Shown one piece after another: positions 25,716 through 33,921 of a stretch of DNA of 64,000 bases. Position numbers and translations under genes: made by a program. Numbering within the stretch: position 1 is the first letter of the stretch; each line of letters starts with the position of its first letter. The notes under the pieces were generated by a model. It did not search any database and had not been told where the DNA came from. It saw only the letters and a list, made by a program, of their open reading frames with translations. This stretch comes from Vibrio campbellii CAIM 519 = NBRC 15631 = ATCC 25920 (GTDB lineage: Bacteria; Pseudomonadota; Gammaproteobacteria; Enterobacterales; Vibrionaceae), in the NCBI RefSeq assembly GCF_002163755.1, contig NZ_CP015864.1, positions 186,001 through 250,000 on the forward strand. The letters run 5' to 3'.

Positions 25716-27534
25716 ATGCGCTCTTCATTTGTTTTTCATTAATGATGCCAACCAGCTCATTGACGCTGTGAGGTCTTGAATAGAAATAGCCTTGTATGTG
25801 GTGGCAACCCATCTCTATCAATTTCTGTAAGGCCCTGTCGTCTTCAACCCCTTCAGCAATCAAATCGACTTCTAACAGTTGTGCTAATTGGGCAATGAGC
25901 AGCACTACTTGTTCTGACGTGGTGTTCGCCAACATATTTCGCACAAAGGTGGCATCGATTTTAATGCTGTCGATAGGGTAGCTATGGATGTAGTTCAAAC
26001 TAGAATAACCGGTACCGAAATCATCCAGTGCAACTTTAAACCCGAGATAACGAAGTGAGTTCAGAACCATCTGTTCTCGGCCACTTTGCGACAACAATAC
26101 GGTTTCGGTGAGCTCGATAACAAAGTCTGTCGCTTGGTGATCGTATTTCTCTAGAATACGAGTCAAGAAGTTCATATAACGGTTAGAGTCGACCAGTTCA
26201 TGTGCTGAGCAGTTAATTGACAGTTTGACGTTATAGCCCAGCTGTCGCTCTAGCGCTTGTTTTGCACGACAAGCTAGCTCAACAATGCGTTCACCCAACT
26301 CAATGATCAATCCAGATTGCTCTGCGGCTTCAATAAATTCAACAGGTGAAATGTTTCCGTATACGTTGCTATTCCAACGAGCCAGTATCTCAAAGTAATC
26401 CCAGCGGTCGCTGGTAATATCTACTATAGGTTGTACCACGACGTACAGTTCTTCGTTCTCATCAATACTTAAGCGAAGTTGCTCTCGTAGTGCCTCAATC
26501 AGCTGTGTTTGGCGGTGGTATAGCGCACTTAAGTGCGTGTCATAATGCTGAATGCGTGTGTCACGGTGTTTTTTACAATCCTTAAGAGCCAAACTTGCAT
26601 TTAGTATCAAGTCATCGCTATTGAGCATATGAACGGGGGCTCGCGCGATACCAATGCTAACGGTAAAGGAAATACGGTTGGACTTGTCTGAGTACCCAGC
26701 TTCGATTTTATCCAGAATTTCCTGACACACTGCGACAGGGTCTTCGTCATATGTAATAAAGGCGAACTCGTCCCCTGCGACACGAAAGGCATTATTTTGG
26801 GATGTTAAGCTTTGTTGAATGGCGTCCGCGGTAAACTTGATGATTTGGTCACCAATGTAGTTACCGTTGATGTCGTTAATCGATTTGAAATTATCAATAT
26901 CTAGATAGGCAAGGCTAAAAGGACGAGTAGCCTGTTGTGTTAAGGTTTCTAAGGTATCAGCTAAACAACTGCGATTGAGTAGGCCAGTTAGATTGTCATG
27001 AGAAACTTCATAACTGAGTTGGTTGAGAAGCTTGTCAGAGCGTTCGCTGATCCATTTCTCTCGCAAACTATGAATGATGACGTTGGCGTAGAAACGGTGA
27101 TGAAAGATAACCTCTTCGGCTTCAGTTTTACTTATGGAGTGGGTAAATGTTGAGACTAAGATCCCCAGCACTTCTCCTGTATGTGTTTTTAAAGGGAGTC
27201 CAATATAAGCCTGAATTCCGAGGTCTTGAAACATTTGGTCTTCAGGAAAGAGCTTGTAAACTTCATCTTGATAGAGGATGAGTTCACTGATGTCTTGTGC
27301 GACTTGCTCACACGGTGTGCCCGCTAAGTCATAGCACATACTGTCTGCAATGGTTCCGCCGCTAGAGTTAGAAAGCGTCACCACACAATGTTGTCGGTGG
27401 GCTATCTCAACTACGCAAGTACAGTAGCTTTGAAATTGCTGATGAAGCTCAAGTGTTACTCTGTCGAGTAAAGCGCTGCCATTGAGTTTCAGAATTTCAT
27501 CAAGTAACTGGATACTTTTTTGTTCATGAGTCAT
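25714..27534 (-). CDS. GAF-GGDEF-EAL cyclic-di-GMP protein
   Basis: Predicted cytoplasmic cyclic-di-GMP enzyme of about 606 residues: a GAF-like sensor (about 20-165), GGDEF (about 185-345) and EAL (about 360-600). The cyclase motif is AGDEF (FRVAGDEFAF), a variant still active in some proteins; the upstream DIDNFKSIND is intact. The EAL domain keeps its catalytic set (EIL for EAL, ELTE, DDFGTGYSS, KIDATFV, AEGVED, QGYFYSRP), so phosphodiesterase activity is likely. The start could be ATG 27534 or GTG 27579; neither has a strong binding site. Confidence 0.9.
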   Translation of the reverse strand: MTHEQKSIQLLDEILKLNGSALLDRVTLELHQQFQSYCTCVVEIAHRQHCVVTLSNSSGGTIADSMCYDLAGTPCEQVAQDISELILYQDEVYKLFPEDQMFQDLGIQAYIGLPLKTHTGEVLGILVSTFTHSISKTEAEEVIFHHRFYANVIIHSLREKWISERSDKLLNQLSYEVSHDNLTGLLNRSCLADTLETLTQQATRPFSLAYLDIDNFKSINDINGNYIGDQIIKFTADAIQQSLTSQNNAFRVAGDEFAFITYDEDPVAVCQEILDKIEAGYSDKSNRISFTVSIGIARAPVHMLNSDDLILNASLALKDCKKHRDTRIQHYDTHLSALYHRQTQLIEALREQLRLSIDENEELYVVVQPIVDITSDRWDYFEILARWNSNVYGNISPVEFIEAAEQSGLIIELGERIVELACRAKQALERQLGYNVKLSINCSAHELVDSNRYMNFLTRILEKYDHQATDFVIELTETVLLSQSGREQMVLNSLRYLGFKVALDDFGTGYSSLNYIHSYPIDSIKIDATFVRNMLANTTSEQVVLLIAQLAQLLEVDLIAEGVEDDRALQKLIEMGCHHIQGYFYSRPHSVNELVGIINEKQMKSA

Positions 27535-27770
27535 CAAATACTTCACCCGACGTTGAGTTCTATTATGAATCACTTGCACGATCTTTTGTCATTTAATAGA
27601 TATGCATCACGTTAACTATTGTTTACTTCGTGTAATTTTTCAAACTCTAATTGCATAAGAAATGCAACTTTCAACTAATGGGTTAGCAAGACTGAATCAG
27701 ACTCTCACAAAAGTGGTAGTCTTGTTGGTAGCGATTGCTCTAAGTCAGTCTATTGTGAGATCTCCCTCAG

Positions 27771-28556
27771 CTATTCACAGACGACGGCGACTTTTTCACT
27801 TGCGGCCGTGTCGGCTGGCACCGGGTGGTCGATCAGTCGGATAGAGGATTCATACAGCGCACACAACGCTTGTTCGTCGAGTAGCTTATCTGCGTTACCT
27901 TCAAATGCGATATGACCTTTCTTTAAAGCAACGATGTGTGTCGCGTAGCGCAGCGCGAGGTTCAAGTCATGCAGAATGACAATCACACCCACATCTTCTT
28001 TTTTATTCAGTTCAGACAGTAAACCCATCAGTTGAAATTGGTGATGAACATCCAGTGCTGACGTTGGCTCATCAAGGATTAATACTGGTGACTGCTGAGC
28101 AAGCAGCATCGATACCCAAGCTCGCTGGCGTTCACCACCAGACAAATCGTCTGCTAGTGCCTGCGAGAACTCAGCAACGCCCGTTCTTTCCATCGCTTGT
28201 TGGATAATAGATCGGTCTTCTGAGTTCCAAAGACCAAATGTGCCTCGCCAAGGAAAACGCCCCAGACGAACCAGCTCCTCTACCGTTAAGCCTGCTGAAG
28301 TTGGGAGCTTTTGCGGTAGATACGCGATCTTCTTGGCTAGTTTTCTACTTTTGAAAGAAGAGAGAGAAGCACCATTTAACGCTACCATACCGTGATCCGG
28401 TGCCATTTGTCCTGAGAGCAAGTTAACCAATGTCGATTTTCCTGAGCCGTTGTGACCAAGAATCACGGTGAGTTCATTAGTTGGAATGGAAAGCTCATCA
28501 ATAGAGAGAATGGTTCGCTCATCACGAACGATTCTGATGTCAGAAAGTTGAAACAT
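27771..28556 (-). CDS. Ferric siderophore ABC transporter ATPase (FhuC-like), second system
   Basis: Walker A GHNGSGKST, signature LSGGERQR, Walker B VLILDEPTSALD and switch VILHDLN identify a FecE/FhuC-type ATPase of about 261 residues. ATG 28556 (MFQLSD) is chosen over an upstream start whose leader has no family similarity. It is on the opposite strand to its likely partners, the binding protein and fused permease at 32968-35915; no other unpaired permease is near. It is downstream of a FhuF-like reductase gene in the same direction. Confidence 0.87.
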   Translation of the reverse strand: MFQLSDIRIVRDERTILSIDELSIPTNELTVILGHNGSGKSTLVNLLSGQMAPDHGMVALNGASLSSFKSRKLAKKIAYLPQKLPTSAGLTVEELVRLGRFPWRGTFGLWNSEDRSIIQQAMERTGVAEFSQALADDLSGGERQRAWVSMLLAQQSPVLILDEPTSALDVHHQFQLMGLLSELNKKEDVGVIVILHDLNLALRYATHIVALKKGHIAFEGNADKLLDEQALCALYESSIRLIDHPVPADTAASEKVAVVCE

Positions 28557-28634
28557 GTCAGTATTGCCTCGACCAATAAAGCTACTTGATAAAAGCAAAC
28601 ACACCTTACTGGTTTTTGAAATCAGATGGTAATG

Positions 28635-29393
28635 TTAAGTGCTCTTCTTGTTGTCTGGATGCCTAGGGCAATCATCACAGTATTTCCTAGAGTCACACTT
28701 ATAAACTAAGCAACAGCTGACCCTTGCGAGCTTAAGCATTCCCGAAGTATCGTCTATTTTGAGGCTGTCTAAATGACTGTCTGGCAGTTGACATGCAGCT
28801 AACCATAGTTTCGCTTGCTCGGTTATATACTCATTGGTCAGGCTTTGATCGCGCTGTTGCAGCTTGATCAAACAACCAAGCAATAGATCCGCGAGTAAAT
28901 GGTTGGTAAAGCCTGGGCGGATGCGTGTCCACTCACTAATCTGATCGCGGAGGAACTCAGTGAGTTCAAGTATGGCTCTACCAGCGTGCGGGATTAACTC
29001 TTCTGGTGTGCCGTGCTGATGGTCACCATTGAAGAAGCGGTATCCTGTGACGAACTGCTTATACCTAAATTGACCAATATTCTTGATATCGGGCAACGAA
29101 TGAAGGCCGTATATTGAAACAAAGGTGACATAGATAGGCTGCCAGCATACTAGGTCCCAAGTTCGAGTTAACCAATAAGCTTTACCCGCTTCAGGGTGAG
29201 TCTTTGCAAGGCCATTGTATACGCGCTTGATTTCGATATGGCTTTTATCATTCGTTATTGCGATACTTTTGCTGCTCAGAGAACCATAACTTCCACTAAG
29301 ATAAGGCGTAACTTGTTTAGAATAAGCGAAGATTTTTTGGTGTAGAGAGGGAGCTCTCCGACGAGTGAAAATATTGTGCAGCTGGGAAAGCAT
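28635..29393 (-). CDS. FhuF-like ferric siderophore reductase
   Basis: Releases iron from imported hydroxamate siderophores by reduction in the cytoplasm. The 252-residue protein ends with the FhuF [2Fe-2S] signature C-C-x10-C-x2-C (SCCLVYKCDSRKYCDDC, about residues 229-244), which is complete. The rest is the less conserved helical part of the family. It is the first gene of the minus-strand unit with the ATPase, behind a Fur-like box at 29404-29428. Confidence 0.8.
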   Translation of the reverse strand: MLSQLHNIFTRRRAPSLHQKIFAYSKQVTPYLSGSYGSLSSKSIAITNDKSHIEIKRVYNGLAKTHPEAGKAYWLTRTWDLVCWQPIYVTFVSIYGLHSLPDIKNIGQFRYKQFVTGYRFFNGDHQHGTPEELIPHAGRAILELTEFLRDQISEWTRIRPGFTNHLLADLLLGCLIKLQQRDQSLTNEYITEQAKLWLAACQLPDSHLDSLKIDDTSGMLKLARVSCCLVYKCDSRKYCDDCPRHPDNKKST

Positions 29394-29403
29394 CTTAAAC
29401 CAT

Positions 29404-29428
29404 TAAATGAGAATTAGTTTCGTTATCA
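29404..29428. promoter_or_regulatory. Fur-like box upstream of the FhuF-like gene
   Basis: AAATGAGAATTAGTTTCGTT followed by ATCA contains AATGAGAAT and a TTATC half, similar to Fur boxes before known siderophore genes. It is in the divergent region between the reductase and the AraC-type regulator. Confidence 0.5.
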
Positions 29429-29612
29429 TAGCGAATCTTGTCGATGATAACCATACAAAATGGGGCATACCCTCGGCGAACTTTCAATTTAAGGGAAGGG
29501 TGAGTTGGCTGCGCTTTCGCCATTTTCAAGTGATAAAAGCGTCTTTAAATGATAAAAGTATCTCTGAAATCTAACATGTTATGACCACTACTGAGAATTT
29601 GATTGCTTGACT

Positions 29613-30521
29613 ATGAATACACCTGCATTTGACCGTATCAGCCGTGTCTTGGCTTATATCCATGCGAACCTTAGCTCGACACTATCATTGGAAGATATTG
29701 CGAAGCAGAGTTGCTGGTCACGATGGCAACTGCAAAGAGTGTTTCAAGCTGAAACCGGACTTACTGTTGCAAACTACGTGAGAGAACTTAAGTTAAGCCA
29801 AGCGGCTGAAGAATTGTTGGACAGCAAAGAGCGAGTGATCGATATCGCCCTTGGACTCGGATTCAATTCAGAAATTAGTTTTAGCCGTTCGTTTAAGCAG
29901 ATGTTTGGGGCAAGCCCTAGTCAGTACAGAAAGGCGGGGAAAAGAGTAGGGCTAAGAAAACCGATACAAGTGTCTGAAACGGTGAGTGCTGAAGAAAAGG
30001 GCGCACTAAGTTTTGTTATTGTGCGTATCGACGAAAGAGAGCCTTTCTTGGTAAAGGGGATTACCTCAGAAATCAGTGGGTTGTTTTCATTAACGCAAGA
30101 TTTTGCTCAGAAAGTCCCTCAACTGTGGTCGCGTTTAAAGGGAGAAGTGACGCTTCCAGACGAGAATATCTCTCAGTTTATTGGCGTTGTCGACCTTACC
30201 CAATCGAGTTTTGATGGTACCAATATCCGCTATTGGGCTGGGGTCGAACTTAAATATGAAATCACAATTCCTCAATTGCCAAGCATTATCTCTGATAAAT
30301 TAGAGGTCTTGTCCGTTCCTAAACAAACCTACGCAGTGGTTAAGCACTGTGGCCCGATTGAGAACCTTCGATACACTCTGAGCTGGTTCGTACTTAATTG
30401 GTTGCCGAAATCTGGCTATCGAGGTGTCGACGGTTATGAACTTGAAGTGTACCCATCAGCCTATAAACCTAATGACGCAGATGCCGTCATGGAATACTGG
30501 GTGCCTATTATTAAATCGTAG
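29613..30521 (+). CDS. AraC-type regulator with GyrI-like effector domain
   Basis: N-terminal AraC DNA-binding domain (about 8-108: LSLEDIAKQSCWSRWQLQRVF and SFSRSFKQMFGASPSQYRK) joined to a C-terminal GyrI-like small-molecule domain (about 140-300), the Rob/SoxS-plus-GyrI arrangement seen in drug- and stress-responsive activators. ATG 29613 is preferred over a TTG six bases upstream. Placed between the two halves of a siderophore system, it may activate receptor genes in response to a ferric siderophore. This is inference from position only. Confidence 0.87.
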   Translation: MNTPAFDRISRVLAYIHANLSSTLSLEDIAKQSCWSRWQLQRVFQAETGLTVANYVRELKLSQAAEELLDSKERVIDIALGLGFNSEISFSRSFKQMFGASPSQYRKAGKRVGLRKPIQVSETVSAEEKGALSFVIVRIDEREPFLVKGITSEISGLFSLTQDFAQKVPQLWSRLKGEVTLPDENISQFIGVVDLTQSSFDGTNIRYWAGVELKYEITIPQLPSIISDKLEVLSVPKQTYAVVKHCGPIENLRYTLSWFVLNWLPKSGYRGVDGYELEVYPSAYKPNDADAVMEYWVPIIKS

Positions 30522-30678
30522 TCATATCTTCTTTCTGCGTACTCCCTACAAAGCCTCTCAACCAATAAGGTTAATTGTATTTTTAATCATCAATTGACCT
30601 AACTCTTCTCAAAATTGGCCAAGTTCTTTTGGAATTTGCACCAAATTGTTAATTATCCCTTTTATAGATACATACAAT

Positions 30679-30700
30679 GCAAATGAGATTTATTACTATT
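30679..30700. promoter_or_regulatory. Possible Fur box upstream of the TonB-dependent receptor
   Basis: AAATGAGATTTATTACT lies 30-50 bases before the receptor start and shares AAATGAGA with the box at 29404. Confidence 0.4.
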
Positions 30701-30728
30701 TAAGTTAAGCATTGGTACCGAGGGAATC

Positions 30729-32876
30729 ATGACCACTCACGTTCGTTTTAAGTATTCATCACTGGCAGTTGCGTTGTTGACTGCATTTTCCACGCAGGTT
30801 TTAGCAGAAGAAGCTGTTACAGCGACAGATTCGAATATAGAAACTATCACTGTTTTAGGGAAAGCTTATCGTAATACAGCGACTAAGTCGGCACTTGAGC
30901 CAGAAGAAACGCCTCAAGGTATTACCGTTATTGATGAAGAGCAGTTAGAACAACGAGGTGTTAAGTCCCTCAACCAAGCGCTCAGATATGCTCCGGGTGT
31001 TGTAACTGAACAGAAGGGCGCATCAGTAACCATGTACGATACGTTTTCTATTCGTGGTTTTAGTAACAACCAAAGCTATTACGATGGTTTAGTGCTTCCG
31101 TTCCTAACCGGTTGGAATCTACAACCTCAGATAGATCCTATTGCGATTCAGCAAGTTGAAGTATTTAAGGGTCCTACATCTGTGTTGTATGGAGCGATGC
31201 CACCAGGCGGTATGGTCAACATGATTGCGAAGACACCGCAAGAAGATGGGTCGACGAAAGTTGGTGTATCTACAGGTTCAAGGAACCTTATGGAAGCGTC
31301 AATTGATACTACAGGTCAATTAGGTGACAGTGATTTTTCTTATCGCTTGTTAGCACTTGCCCGTAAACAAGACAGCCAAGTAGATCACGCAGAAGAAGAG
31401 CGCTATGTGATTGCTCCTTCACTAGATTGGCAGTTGTCTGATAGAACACTTATCAACTTCAACCTTTACTATCAGAACGATCCATCAATGGGTACTAACT
31501 CTGCTATGCCATTAGAAGTGCTGAAGGCGAGTGATCCATCTGTGTCCATGGGTGACAAGAATTGGAGTACCTTTGAACGTGAAGTCTTGATGCTAGGCTA
31601 TAAGATCAATCACCAAATTAACGATGATTGGACTTTCCTTCAGAATGCTCGCTATACCGATGCGTCTCTGTACCAAGAGAATACTTACCACACCGCGACT
31701 AACTTCAATCCTGTGACGGGCAGTTTAATCCGAAATGTTTACAGTACAGATGAGGATTCACAGAGCTTTGTTATCGATAACCAAGTTTCAGGTCGTGTCG
31801 AAATTGGTGGTTTAGAACACAATTTATTATTCGGTGTCGACTACCTAAAGCTAACAGGTGATTCTCTTTACAAAGAATTTACTGCGAATGCGAGTTTCTA
31901 TGGGTTTGATGCTTATAATCCGAACAATGACCTTTTGGATAGAAGTCAGCTTCAAGAAAACTACCGTGAATCTCATGATATTACGACCGAACAGTTAGGT
32001 TTGTACTTCCAAGATCAAGTTCGTTATGACGCATTGGTTTTATTAGCTGGTGGACGTTATGACATGTTTAAGGCAAGCGATGACAAAAATAGTTCTTACC
32101 CAACTTATGATGGAAAAGATGAAGCTGATCACAACCAGTTCTCGTACCGTGTAGGTGCTTTGTATGAGCTAGATAATGGTATTTCTCCTTTTGTAAGTTA
32201 CGCGACGAGCTTTGAGCCAGCTGCTGGTACTGATATTAACGGCAACTCTTTAAAACCTCAGCTAGGTGAACAGATCGAGTTGGGTATTAAATACTTGTCT
32301 CCAGATATGTCACAGCAGGTTACTGCTTCTTACTTCCATATCACTAAGAAAGACTCAATTGCCGCTGATCCATCAGATCCTACATACCGTTCTAAGATTC
32401 AGCTAGGTGAGGTGCGCTCGCAAGGTATGGAGCTTGAGGGCAGATGGTTTGTAACTGAAGATTGGGATGTTAATGCGAGCTACACGTATATCGACATGGA
32501 AGTGACGGAAGATGCGAATCCAGATCTAGAAGGCACTACACCAATCTATGTACCGACACATGCCGCTAACCTATGGAGCAATTACTATGTCTATGGTGGT
32601 GCTTTATCGGGAACTCGCTTCAGTGTAGGTGCTCGTTACATGGGTGAAATGGAGATGGATGCAACGAATACTCAAGGAAAAGTGCCTTCTTACACAGTCG
32701 TCGATCTTTCAGTAGGTTATGACTTAGGTGAGGCGAGCGACACACTATCTGGTGCAACAGCTAACTTGCTAGTGAACAACTTATTCAATGAAGAGTACTA
32801 CACCTGTTATGACCAATCGAACTGCTGGTTTGGTGCAGAGCAATCTGTCGAGCTTAGTGTGAACTATGAGTTCTAA
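30729..32876 (+). CDS. TonB-dependent siderophore receptor (ferrichrome/hydroxamate type)
   Basis: 715-residue outer-membrane receptor: signal peptide ending QVLAEE, TonB box ETITVLG, plug (ETPQGITVIDEEQLEQRG, SIRGF, VEVFKGPTSVLYG, PPGGMVNMIAK) and a 22-strand barrel ending with terminal Phe (ELSVNYEF). The plug is of the FhuA/FpvA class that takes hydroxamate siderophores. A Cys pair near the C-terminus (YTCYDQSNCW) is also seen in FhuA-type receptors. The linked FhuCDB-like genes and FhuF-like reductase support a hydroxamate ligand; ferrichrome itself is not proven. Confidence 0.88.
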   Translation: MTTHVRFKYSSLAVALLTAFSTQVLAEEAVTATDSNIETITVLGKAYRNTATKSALEPEETPQGITVIDEEQLEQRGVKSLNQALRYAPGVVTEQKGASVTMYDTFSIRGFSNNQSYYDGLVLPFLTGWNLQPQIDPIAIQQVEVFKGPTSVLYGAMPPGGMVNMIAKTPQEDGSTKVGVSTGSRNLMEASIDTTGQLGDSDFSYRLLALARKQDSQVDHAEEERYVIAPSLDWQLSDRTLINFNLYYQNDPSMGTNSAMPLEVLKASDPSVSMGDKNWSTFEREVLMLGYKINHQINDDWTFLQNARYTDASLYQENTYHTATNFNPVTGSLIRNVYSTDEDSQSFVIDNQVSGRVEIGGLEHNLLFGVDYLKLTGDSLYKEFTANASFYGFDAYNPNNDLLDRSQLQENYRESHDITTEQLGLYFQDQVRYDALVLLAGGRYDMFKASDDKNSSYPTYDGKDEADHNQFSYRVGALYELDNGISPFVSYATSFEPAAGTDINGNSLKPQLGEQIELGIKYLSPDMSQQVTASYFHITKKDSIAADPSDPTYRSKIQLGEVRSQGMELEGRWFVTEDWDVNASYTYIDMEVTEDANPDLEGTTPIYVPTHAANLWSNYYVYGGALSGTRFSVGARYMGEMEMDATNTQGKVPSYTVVDLSVGYDLGEASDTLSGATANLLVNNLFNEEYYTCYDQSNCWFGAEQSVELSVNYEF

Positions 32877-32898
32877 CTAGGTTAGGAATATCACTACT

Positions 32899-32924
32899 AA
32901 AGCAGCCTTATTTCGGCTGCTTTT
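32899..32924 (+). terminator. Terminator or attenuator between receptor and binding-protein genes
   Basis: AAAGCAGCC / GGCTGCTTTT stem with an 7-base loop, 23 bases after the receptor stop. It may lower expression of the downstream ABC genes relative to the receptor. Confidence 0.75.
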
Positions 32925-32967
32925 GTCGTTTGAACAAATATCGAATTTAGATTAAGTAGGCAAATAT

Positions 32968-33921
32968 ATGAGCTTAAAATCAATCGCTTCCCATTTTTCT
33001 AAAGCAAAAAATTTGAATACAAAACTCACTCTGTCTGTTTTAGCGAGCGCTTTATCATTTAATGCAATGGCAGATTACCAAGTCGAAGACAGTGAAGGTG
33101 TTAAGACTATTAAAGCTCAACCCGTTAGAGTGGCGGCACTGAACTGGGATATAGCAGAGCAAGTGATCGAACTGGGCGTAACACCGGTCGCGGTGCCTGA
33201 TATTGCAGGGTACAGTGATTGGGTGGTGCAACCTGCAATTCCAGAAGGTGTGGCGGATATTGGTACTCGAACAGAGCCTAACTTTTCTGCACTTAAGAAG
33301 CTTAACCCTGATGTGATCCTTATTGCTTCGCCTCAGAAAGATCTGCAAGAGCGACTCTCTGAAATTGCGCCAGTATTTTATTACCAAACTTATAGTGAGC
33401 AGCATAGCAACGCGGCGGCGGCTATCGAGAACTTTAAGAAGATAGCTCAATTGCTTGGCAAAGAAGAACAAGCGAACAATAAACTGGCTGCGATGGATGC
33501 GCGTATTGCTGTTCTAAAGGCTGAGTTGGCCAAGGCGTATCCAGGTGACAAACCGAAAGTTACTTCATTCCGTTTTGCCAGCACCACTTCGGTATACATT
33601 TACGGTGATAACTCGATCCCGCAATATGCGCTTGAGCAGTTAGGCTTTGAAAATGCAATGGATCTTCCTGCGAGTCAGTGGGGTATCAGCCAAAAGCGTA
33701 TGACTGAGCTTAAAAAGGTGAAGAATGGCATTGCACTTTACTTCGAACCTTTCCCATACCAAGACAAATTAAATCAGTCCCCAATCTGGAAGAGTATGCC
33801 TTTCGTGCGTAATGGCCAATTCAGCCCAGTAGAGGCAAGTTGGAGCTACGGCGGTGCCATGTCGATTTTGTATAACGCTGAAGCCATGGCGCAATCGTTG
33901 TTCACGCTAGCGGAGCAGTAA
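32968..33921 (+). CDS. Periplasmic ferric siderophore-binding protein (FhuD-like), second system
   Basis: 317 residues with a signal peptide ending SFNAMA and the TroA/FhuD fold: RVAALNWDIAEQVIELG, GTRTEPNFSALKKLNPDVILI and a late SWSYGGAMSI. Clearly related to the binding protein at 7153-8049 but diverged, so the two probably prefer different ferric siderophores. Its stop TAA shares one base with the ATG of the permease gene, so they are coupled. Confidence 0.86.
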   Translation: MSLKSIASHFSKAKNLNTKLTLSVLASALSFNAMADYQVEDSEGVKTIKAQPVRVAALNWDIAEQVIELGVTPVAVPDIAGYSDWVVQPAIPEGVADIGTRTEPNFSALKKLNPDVILIASPQKDLQERLSEIAPVFYYQTYSEQHSNAAAAIENFKKIAQLLGKEEQANNKLAAMDARIAVLKAELAKAYPGDKPKVTSFRFASTTSVYIYGDNSIPQYALEQLGFENAMDLPASQWGISQKRMTELKKVKNGIALYFEPFPYQDKLNQSPIWKSMPFVRNGQFSPVEASWSYGGAMSILYNAEAMAQSLFTLAEQ

